A stretch of 64,000 nt of DNA from JAGWRA01 sp963711505 (GTDB taxonomy: Bacteria; Acidobacteriota; Vicinamibacteria; Vicinamibacterales; CAVVIG01), in assembly GCA_963711505.1 (NCBI GenBank), contig CAVQEJ010000003.1, positions 310,001 to 374,000 on the forward strand, given 5' to 3'. Shown one piece after another: positions 58,406 to 64,000 of the stretch (its first letter is position 1; every line of letters starts with the position of its first letter). A program made the position numbers and the translations under genes. The notes under the pieces were generated by a model. It worked only from the letters and a program-made list of their open reading frames with translations. It was not told the DNA's origin and did not search any database.

Positions 58406-59700
58406 GCACGCGCGGCGACTCGCCGGCCGTCGACCTGCGGACGGCCCTGTTCGAGGGGCTGGCGCCCGACGGCGGGCTCTACCTGCCGGAACGGCTCGAT
58501 CCGCTGCCGGCGGACTGGATCGCGGCGCGGCCGGGCGCGGAGCTGCCGGATACCGCCACCGGCGTGCTGCGTCCGTTCACCACGGGCGCCATCGACGACA
58601 GCACGCTGGAGGCGCTCGTCCGGGACGCGCTCGATTTTCCGATTCCGCTCGTCCCCATCGAGGATCGCGTCTGGGCGCTCGAACTGTTTCACGGCCCGAC
58701 GCTCGCGTTCAAGGACGTGGCGGCGCGCGTGATGGCGCGGCTCATGCTGGCGCTCGACGACGGCGGCCGCGATCCGCTCACGGTGCTGGTGGCCACGTCG
58801 GGCGATACCGGCAGCGCCGTGGCGGATGCGTTCGCGCGGCTGCCGGGCATGCGCGTCGTGATTCTGTATCCCGAAGGGCAGGTGAGCCCGATCCAGGAAG
58901 CGCAGCTCACGACCTTCGAGGGTGACGCCGCCGGCCGTACGCAGGCGCTGGCCGTGGCCGGGACGTTCGACGACTGCCAGCGGCTGGTCAAGGAGGCCTT
59001 CGCCGACGCGGCGCTCCGCCGGGACGTCCGCCTGACCTCGGCGAACTCGATCAACATCGGCCGGCTGCTGCCGCAGATCGTCCCCTACTTCCACGCCGTG
59101 GCGCAGCGGCCGGCCGGCACGGCGCCGCCCGTCTTCTCGACGCCCAGCGGCAACTTCGGCCATCTCACCGCCGGCCTCATGGCCAGCCGCCTCGGACTGG
59201 CCGTGGCGCGGTTCGTGGCCACCACGAACGCGAACGACGCCGTGCCGCACTATCTCGACACCGGACGGTACGAGCCGCGCGCCTCCCGCCGGACGATCGC
59301 GAATGCCATGGACGTCGGCAACCCGAGTAACTTCGAACGGATGCGCGTGCTGTACGGCGACAACGTGACGGCCATGCGCCGCGACGTCACCGGCAGCCGC
59401 CACGACGATGCGAGAACGAAGGAAGCGATCCGGGATGTGTACCGCCGGACGGGCTATCTCCTGGATCCGCACTCGGCCATCGGCTACCTCGGCCTGCGCG
59501 AGGAGCTGGCGCGCCGGCCGGGGGCCTGGGGCATCGTGATGGCGACGGCCCATCCCGCCAAGTTCGGGGACATTGTCGAGCCGGTCATCGGCGAGGCGGT
59601 GCCGATGCCCGACCGCCTGGCGGCCTGCCTGTCGCGGCCGAAGCGGTTCACACGGATGGCTGCCAGCCGCGACGCCCTCGACGAGGTGCTGCGTGGCTGA
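58393..59700 (+). CDS. thrC: Threonine synthase
   Basis: The product is 435 aa. The PLP lysine is in GPTLAFKDVAA, the phosphate-binding loop in TSGDTGSAVADAF, and the C-terminal sensor region in NAMDVGNPSNFERM. It is the longer, E. coli/yeast-type form (MRYVSTRGDSPAVDLRTALFEGLAPDGGLYLP). It converts phosphohomoserine to threonine. It overlaps thrB by 13 bases and a small downstream gene by 8, forming one translationally coupled unit. Confidence 0.94.
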   Translation: MRYVSTRGDSPAVDLRTALFEGLAPDGGLYLPERLDPLPADWIAARPGAELPDTATGVLRPFTTGAIDDSTLEALVRDALDFPIPLVPIEDRVWALELFHGPTLAFKDVAARVMARLMLALDDGGRDPLTVLVATSGDTGSAVADAFARLPGMRVVILYPEGQVSPIQEAQLTTFEGDAAGRTQALAVAGTFDDCQRLVKEAFADAALRRDVRLTSANSINIGRLLPQIVPYFHAVAQRPAGTAPPVFSTPSGNFGHLTAGLMASRLGLAVARFVATTNANDAVPHYLDTGRYEPRASRRTIANAMDVGNPSNFERMRVLYGDNVTAMRRDVTGSRHDDARTKEAIRDVYRRTGYLLDPHSAIGYLGLREELARRPGAWGIVMATAHPAKFGDIVEPVIGEAVPMPDRLAACLSRPKRFTRMAASRDALDEVLRG

Positions 59701-59980
59701 GGCCGCGCGGTGGCGTTACCCGCCGCACGTCCTCGACGAGCTCGCGCGCCACGGTGTCCGCCCCCTCCCGACCACCGATCCCCGCCTGGTCTTCGAGTTC
59801 GTCAACGATCTGTATCGCTACGAGATCCGCCGGCTGCGCGACCGCCTGGTCGCGGGCGAGTTCCCGAAGACCGGATATGCCGGCCGCGTCGTCGACCTGC
59901 GTCGCCGCTACCTGCTGGTGTCCGTCCGGCTGAAGGACTGGGCGGTGGAGGAAGACTGCGACGTAGAACGTAGAACGTAG
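59693..59980 (+). CDS. Small hypothetical protein coupled to thrC
   Basis: The product is 95 aa. The GTG at 59693 overlaps the thrC stop by 8 bases. It is a soluble, mixed-charge protein with a Pro-rich start (RWRYPPHVLDELARHGVRPLPTTDPRLV), a helix (EFVNDLYRYEIRRLRDRLVAGEF) and a short beta end (YAGRVVDLRRRYLLVSVRL). Codon use and the overlap support a real gene; no family is recognised. The last six residues and the TAG stop are encoded by a heptad array (acgtaga repeated). Confidence 0.6.
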   Translation: MAEAARWRYPPHVLDELARHGVRPLPTTDPRLVFEFVNDLYRYEIRRLRDRLVAGEFPKTGYAGRVVDLRRRYLLVSVRLKDWAVEEDCDVERRT

Positions 59981-60040
59981 AACGCAGAAAGGCGCGCCGG
60001 CGCTGGAGCCCGTAGCGCCTGTAGCCCGCAGCCCGTGTGA
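59961..60040. repeat. ACGTAGA and TAGCGCC/TGTAGCC heptad arrays
   Basis: Units acgtaga, acgtaga, acgtaga, acgcaga occupy 59961-59988 and include the stop codon of the preceding gene. A second array tagcgcc, tgtagcc, cgcagcc, cgtgtga is at 60013-60040, before the convergent gluconokinase stop. Confidence 0.85.
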
Positions 60041-60052
60041 GCGGGGCGACGC

Positions 60053-60541
60053 TCAGACCCCCAGCTCTCTCCGGATCGCTCCGACGATGGCGTCGATCGG
60101 CTGGCGGATGTCGACGGTGAGGGCCGCGTCGGCGGGGGGCTCCAGCGTGGCGAGCTGGCTGTCGAGCAGCGCGGGATTGAAGAAGTGGTCGGGCCGGCTG
60201 GCCAGGCGTTCGGCGAGCAGACCGCGCGGCCCCGCGAGGTGGACGACGCGGACGCCGCGCAGGTCGCCGCGCAGCCGGTCGCGATAGGCCTGCTTCAGGG
60301 CCGAGCAGGCGATGACGGCGTCCTCGCGCCGGTCGGCATGCCGCTGCATGAGGTCGTGAATCCGATCGAGCCAGGGCCCGCGATCCTCGTCGGTCAGCGG
60401 GACGCCGCGGCGCATCTTCGCTACGCTGGTCGCCGAATGGTAGCTGTCCCCCTCGTGGAACGGCCAGCCGAGGTCGGCGGCCAGCCGCTCGCCCACCGTC
60501 GTCTTGCCCGAGCCAGAGACTCCCACCAGCAGGATCGTCAC
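60053..60541 (-). CDS. gntK: Gluconokinase
   Basis: The product is 162 aa, the usual family length. The P-loop is GVSGSGKTT (residues 7-15), with EGDSYHS and MRRGVPLTDEDRGPWL in the substrate region, CSALKQAYRDRLR and the C-terminal LDSQLATLE. It phosphorylates D-gluconate to 6-phosphogluconate in the cytoplasm. No gluconate transporter or dehydrogenase gene is adjacent. It is transcribed in the same direction as the small gene upstream (60936). Confidence 0.92.
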   Translation of the reverse strand: MTILLVGVSGSGKTTVGERLAADLGWPFHEGDSYHSATSVAKMRRGVPLTDEDRGPWLDRIHDLMQRHADRREDAVIACSALKQAYRDRLRGDLRGVRVVHLAGPRGLLAERLASRPDHFFNPALLDSQLATLEPPADAALTVDIRQPIDAIVGAIRRELGV

Positions 60542-60573
60542 CGCTTCGCTCCTCGCGCCATCGACGCCGCCCG

Positions 60574-60936
60574 TCAGTAGATTCGATCGAGCGCGATCAA
60601 CCGGGTTCGCAGGTCGGGGCTCGACGCCAGAGGGCTCGTCGCCTGGAGCAGCAGGTACTCGGCGGCTTCGGCCAGCTGGGCGGACGTGGGCTCCGCGGTG
60701 GCGTCCAGCTCGTTGAGGCGCCGGGCCTCACGCACGTGCTGCGCCGGATCCAGCGCGCGGAGCATCTCCGCGGCGATCGCCTCCAGGGAACGGTCGCCCA
60801 GCAGCGGCGCCAGGCCGTTGCGTACGGGCGCCGCCAGCCGGGGCGCCATCGCGGCGAGCCGATCGGCCACGGCCCGGACGCTGGCCGGCTCCAGGCGGCC
60901 GTACGCGAGCAGGTTGAGCTGCTGTTCGAAGGGCAT
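60574..60936 (-). CDS. Hypothetical helical protein
   Basis: The product is 120 aa, soluble and predicted all-helical, rich in Ala, Leu and Arg (LNLLAYGRLEPASVRAVADRLAAMAPRLAAPVRNGLAPLLG). No known motif is seen. It starts at ATG 60936, 75 bp divergent from the quinone oxidoreductase, and ends 32 bp before gntK, so co-transcription with gntK is likely. Function unknown. Confidence 0.6.
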   Translation of the reverse strand: MPFEQQLNLLAYGRLEPASVRAVADRLAAMAPRLAAPVRNGLAPLLGDRSLEAIAAEMLRALDPAQHVREARRLNELDATAEPTSAQLAEAAEYLLLQATSPLASSPDLRTRLIALDRIY

Positions 60937-61011
60937 AGGCGGATGACGGTCGATGAACTTAGAATTGACGTATTCCATTCTACGTGCCCGGTTCACGAAT
61001 CCCAATCGGCC

Positions 61012-62007
61012 ATGCCTGTTCCCGCCATCATGCGAGTCGTCGAAATCACCGCGCCGGGCGAACCGGAGGTGCTCGTGCCGGCCGAGCGGCCGGTTCCCCG
61101 ACCGGCCGGCGGCGAGGTCCTGATCCGTGTCGCGGCGGCCGGTGTGAACCGCCCCGACGTGATGCAGCGGCAGGGCAAGTATCCGCCGCCCCCCGGCGCC
61201 TCCGATCTGCCGGGGCTGGAGGTGGCCGGCACGGTGGCGGCGGTCGGCGCCGACGTGGCGCGCTGGCAGGTGGGTGACCGCGTGTGCGCGCTGGTGGCCG
61301 GCGGGGGCTATGCGGAGTACTGCGTGGCGCCGGCGCTGCAGTGCCTGCCCGTTCCCGGCGACCTCGATCCGGTGGCGGCGGCGGCGATCCCCGAGACGTT
61401 CTTCACCGTCTGGACGAACGTGTTCGAGCGCGGGCGGCTGAGCGCCGGGGAGTGGCTGCTCGTGCATGGCGGCTCGAGCGGAATCGGCACGACCGCCATC
61501 CAGCTCGGTCGGGCGTTCGGCGCGCGCGTGCTGGCCACGGCCGGCACGGCGGAGAAGTGCGCCGCCTGCGAGCGGCTCGGCGCCGAGCGGGGCATCAACT
61601 ACCGCGACGAGGACTTCGTCGAGGTGGTTGGCGAGCGGACCGGCGGCCGCGGCGTCGACGTCGTGCTGGACATGGTCGGGGCCGCCTACCTCGAGCGGAA
61701 CGTCGATTGTCTCGCGCCGAACGGCCGGCTGGTCGTCATCGGCCTGCTGGGCGGCGCGAAGGGGACGGTGAAGCTCCTGCCCGTGCTGCAGCGGCGGCTG
61801 ACGATCACCGGCTCGACGCTCCGGTCGCGCTCGGTCGACGAGAAGGCCGCGATCGCCCGGGCGCTCGAGCAGCACGTCTGGCCGCTGCTGGAGCAGGGCA
61901 CGGTACGGCCGGTCGTCGACCGCACGTTCGCGCTCGCCGACGCCGCCGAGGCTCATCGGCTGATGGAGCGGAGCGGCCACATCGGCAAGCTCGTCCTGCG
62001 GGTCTGA
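61012..62007 (+). CDS. NAD(P)H quinone oxidoreductase (PIG3/QOR-like MDR)
   Basis: The product is 331 aa, a zinc-free medium-chain reductase. Visible are AAAGVNRPDVMQRQGKYPPPPGASDLPGLEVAGTV, the Rossmann segment VHGGSSGIGTTAIQLGRAFGARV with its NADPH-binding loop, and VDVVLDMVGAAYLERN. The zinc ligands of alcohol dehydrogenases are absent. It reduces quinones or activated alkenals in the cytoplasm. The ATG at 61012 is used; Met 7 is an alternative. The promoter lies in the 75-bp divergent gap, which contains gaattgacgtattccattc, an imperfect palindrome. Confidence 0.9.
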   Translation: MPVPAIMRVVEITAPGEPEVLVPAERPVPRPAGGEVLIRVAAAGVNRPDVMQRQGKYPPPPGASDLPGLEVAGTVAAVGADVARWQVGDRVCALVAGGGYAEYCVAPALQCLPVPGDLDPVAAAAIPETFFTVWTNVFERGRLSAGEWLLVHGGSSGIGTTAIQLGRAFGARVLATAGTAEKCAACERLGAERGINYRDEDFVEVVGERTGGRGVDVVLDMVGAAYLERNVDCLAPNGRLVVIGLLGGAKGTVKLLPVLQRRLTITGSTLRSRSVDEKAAIARALEQHVWPLLEQGTVRPVVDRTFALADAAEAHRLMERSGHIGKLVLRV

Positions 62008-62121
62008 ACGCCACCGGATACAATGGGGCTTCGGGCTGGCCGGCAGCCATTTCGAACGGGCCATCCGAGGCGGGTCGGGGGCCATCGACATTGTCAGTCC
62101 AAGCAGCCACGTCGTCCATAT

Positions 62122-62173
62122 CAAGATCCGGAGCGTGAGCGACGGCTGCGCGTGGGGGTGGGGCCCCACGCGG
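62122..62173 (+). repeat. Type B-like repeat, short copy
   Basis: The short element ends in GCGTGGGG-gtgg-GGCCCCACGC. The outer pairs (GCGT/ACGC) differ from other copies but still pair, which supports the hairpin. It lies 35 bases before the FKBP start. Confidence 0.75.
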
Positions 62174-62207
62174 ACTGAACGAAGTTGACCAGGACAGGCG
62201 GATTGAC

Positions 62208-62675
62208 GTGAACTCCAGAAATCTGCGGATGTGTCTCGGATTGCTGCTCGCGGCGGTCGTCGCGGCGGGCGGCTGCAGCACGCGCGCGGAGAACCAGCAG
62301 TCGAAGATGATCGTGCGGAGTCTGCAGGCCTCGGATACGAAGGTCGGCGTCGGGGCTCAGGCGAAGGACGGCGAGATGGTGACGGTCGACTACACCGTCT
62401 GGGTCTACGACTCGCACCAGCCGGACCGCAAGGGGCGCAAGCTCGACAGCACGATCGACCGGAAGGTGCCGGTCACCTTCAGGCTGGGCGCGGGACAGGT
62501 GATCCGCGCCTGGGACATGGGCATTCCCGGCATGCGGGTGGGCGGCACGCGCGAGTTGTTCGTCCCGGCCTTCCTCGGATACGGCGCCAAGGGGAACGGC
62601 CCGATTCCCGGCGACACGACCGTGGTGTACGACATCACCCTGCGCAGCGCGCAGGGTGGCGAGAGTCCAGACTAG
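62208..62675 (+). CDS. FKBP-type peptidyl-prolyl isomerase lipoprotein
   Basis: The product is 155 aa with a lipoprotein signal (LLLAAVVAAGGC, Cys at residue ~23). The FKBP domain covers residues ~45-150 with VTVDYTVWVYD, FRLGAGQVIRAWDMGIPGMRVGGTRELFVPAFLGYGAKG and PGDTTVVYDITL. The GTG at 62208 is needed for the signal peptide. It assists folding of envelope proteins. The upstream type B-like repeat and downstream type A repeat flank it on both sides. Confidence 0.9.
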   Translation: MNSRNLRMCLGLLLAAVVAAGGCSTRAENQQSKMIVRSLQASDTKVGVGAQAKDGEMVTVDYTVWVYDSHQPDRKGRKLDSTIDRKVPVTFRLGAGQVIRAWDMGIPGMRVGGTRELFVPAFLGYGAKGNGPIPGDTTVVYDITLRSAQGGESPD

Positions 62676-62684
62676 TCTGTCCCG

Positions 62685-62757
62685 AGAAGCTCCGGGCGCG
62701 GCCCGGGTCGCGAGCGCCACGCGAGTGAGCCGGGGATTGGGGCGGAGCCCCATAGAA
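62685..62757 (+). repeat. Type A repeat copy between FKBP and aldo/keto reductase genes
   Basis: It contains cgggcgcggcccgggtcgcg and ends gagccggggattGGGGC-gga-GCCCCat. It fills nearly the whole 85-bp gap and ends 4 bases before the next start codon. Confidence 0.85.
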
Positions 62758-62760
62758 ACT

Positions 62761-63747
62761 ATGACCATGGATTACGTGAATCTGGGCAGGAGCGGCCTGA
62801 AGGTCTCGCGCCTGTGCCTCGGGACGATGACCTACGGCACGTCGGCGTGGCGCGACTGGGTGCTGAACGAGGCCGCGAGCCGGCCGTTCATCGAGCGGGC
62901 GCTCGAGCACGGGATCAACTTCTTCGACACGGCCGACATGTACTCGCTGGGCGTCAGCGAAGAAGTGGTCGGCCGGGCGCTGAAGGACTTCGCGAAGCGC
63001 GATCAGGTCGTCATCGCCACCAAGGGCTTCCACGCGATGGGGAGCGGCCCGAACGACAAGGGGAACTCGCGCAAGCACCTGATGGACGCGATCGACAATT
63101 CGCTGCGGCGTCTCGGCGTCGACTACGTCGACCTCTATCAGATCCACCGCTGGGACTACACCACGCCGATCGAGGAGACGGTCGAGGCGCTGCACGACAT
63201 CGTGAAGGCGGGCAAGGCGCGGTACGTCGGGGCGTCGAGCATGTTCGCCTGGCAGTTCGCGCAGGCGCTGCACACGGCCGACCTGCACAACTGGACGCGC
63301 TTCGTCTCGATGCAGAACCACTACAACCTGGTCTACCGCGAGGAGGAGCGCGAGATGCTGCCGCTCTGCCGCGCGGAGGGGATGGCCGTCATCCCCTGGA
63401 GCCCGCTGGCGCGCGGATTCCTCGCCGGCAACCGGCGCGGGGCGAATCGCGGCGAGACGAAGCGGGCGAAGACGGACGACTTCGCCCACAAGCTGTACTA
63501 CAGCGAGTCGGACTTCACGATCGCCGACCGCACGGTCGAGATCGCCAAGCGGCGCGGCGTGGCCCCGACGCAGGTCGCGCTCGCGTGGCTCCTCCGCCAG
63601 CCGGGCATCACGGCGCCGATCATCGGCGCGTCGAAGATGGACCACCTCGATCAGGCCGTCGCGGCGCTCGAGCTCACGCTCGACGACGAGGAGTGCCGCT
63701 TCCTCGAAGAGCCGTACCAGCCGCACCGCGTGCTGGGACACGCCTGA
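62761..63747 (+). CDS. Aldo/keto reductase (YajO-like)
   Basis: The product is 328 aa. The tetrad is visible: Asp and Tyr in FFDTADMYSLG, Lys in VVIATKGF and His in LYQIHRWD. The NADPH-binding end includes APIIGASKMDHLDQAV. It reduces small aldehydes or ketones in the cytoplasm. The ATG at 62761 lies directly after a type A repeat; Met 3 (62767) matches the usual family start (MDYVNLG) and may be the true one. Confidence 0.92.
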   Translation: MTMDYVNLGRSGLKVSRLCLGTMTYGTSAWRDWVLNEAASRPFIERALEHGINFFDTADMYSLGVSEEVVGRALKDFAKRDQVVIATKGFHAMGSGPNDKGNSRKHLMDAIDNSLRRLGVDYVDLYQIHRWDYTTPIEETVEALHDIVKAGKARYVGASSMFAWQFAQALHTADLHNWTRFVSMQNHYNLVYREEEREMLPLCRAEGMAVIPWSPLARGFLAGNRRGANRGETKRAKTDDFAHKLYYSESDFTIADRTVEIAKRRGVAPTQVALAWLLRQPGITAPIIGASKMDHLDQAVAALELTLDDEECRFLEEPYQPHRVLGHA

Positions 63748-63753
63748 GATGAG

Positions 63754-63845
63754 CACCTGTAGGCGATAGGCGATGCAGGCGGTCGGGGCCAAGCCATGGC
63801 TCCCCACCGCCTGTCGCCCGAACGCTGCCGCCCGCAGGCGTCAGC
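63754..63845. repeat. Heptad arrays, TGTAGGC/GATAGGC type with inverse
   Basis: tgtaggc, gataggc, gatgcaggc (about 63758-63780) follows the aldo/keto reductase stop. The inverse accgcctgtcgcccgaac with ctgccgcccgcagg lies at about 63805-63840. No gene. Confidence 0.65.
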
Positions 63846-63847
63846 CC

Positions 63848-64000
63848 GTGCCACCCGACGCACCGCTCTCCCGCTTCGTCGCCCTCCGCCACCGCAACTT
63901 CCGGCTGATCTGGATCAGCCTGCTGATCTCGGTACTCCGGCTCGCGGATGGAGACGGCCGCCATCCTGTGGCAGGTCGCGCTGCTGGCCCCGGCCGGCCG
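63848..64000 (+). CDS. MFS transporter, N-terminal fragment at the window edge
   Basis: From GTG 63848 the first ~33 residues read PLSRFVALRHRNFRLIWISLLIS, typical of the N-terminus of ENTS/EntS-like MFS exporters. An extra G at GGTACT 63931-63936 shifts the frame; without it the sequence continues SGSRMETAAILWQVALLAPAG. The gene runs past the end of the window. Substrate cannot be judged. Confidence 0.65.
   Translation, partial: MPPDAPLSRFVALRHRNFRLIWISLLISVLRLADGDGRHPVAGRAAGPGRP

Overview
The window is GC-rich (roughly two thirds G+C) bacterial chromosome, densely packed with genes on both strands. No rRNA, tRNA, phage, plasmid or transposase gene was seen. The gene content points to Acidobacteriota, most likely the Vicinamibacteria (subdivision 6) side. 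The reasons are the pairing of an Oar-like TonB receptor with a VWFA-related acidobacterial-type protein, the abundance of secreted S9, M28 and M42 peptidases, a DUF5916 barrel, and an MA-peptidase/propeller/barrel fusion. This assignment is an inference from gene content.

Layout, left to right. 0.5-9.4 kb: outer-membrane fusion protein, HtrA protease, a broken di-haem cytochrome c, a secreted cupredoxin, a HAD phosphatase and the iron-sulfur repair protein Ric with a palindromic operator-like site. 9.4-16.3 kb: a leftward tripartite efflux operon (TolC, adaptor, RND pump) with many frame breaks. 16.6-25 kb: S9 peptidase, DUF5916 protein, Smr protein, lytic transglycosylase. 25-36 kb: osmoprotectant ABC importer, acetyltransferase, receiver-PilZ protein, cardiolipin-synthase-like protein, MreB, M42 peptidase, PAS histidine kinase, OsmC. 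36-47 kb: short-chain fatty acid transporter, S9 and M28 peptidases, then a hydrolase, an SsuABC-like importer and a TauE-like permease, then TruA. 47.5-60 kb: threonine dehydrogenase, TonB receptor plus VWA protein, and a threonine biosynthesis set (hom, thrB, thrC) interrupted by an oppositely oriented peroxiredoxin with a leader region. 60-64 kb: gluconokinase, quinone oxidoreductase, FKBP, aldo/keto reductase and the start of an MFS transporter.

Two families of non-coding structure recur. One is short arrays with a 7-base (sometimes 8-base) period whose unit sequence changes from site to site; many begin at a stop codon and several occur as inverted arms. The other is a set of longer dispersed elements (types A and B) ending in a G/C hairpin whose stem pairs co-vary between copies; two or three copies lie inside coding sequence. 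The best candidate for a new regulatory system is the leader of the peroxiredoxin gene: a promoter-like sequence, a 33-codon ORF with a Cys-Cys pair and a perfect intrinsic terminator lie directly upstream of the gene, with almost no room for another promoter.

About 30 single-base frame breaks, nearly all extra G or C, interrupt otherwise well conserved genes. They look like sequence or assembly errors. Affected genes are annotated across the breaks.
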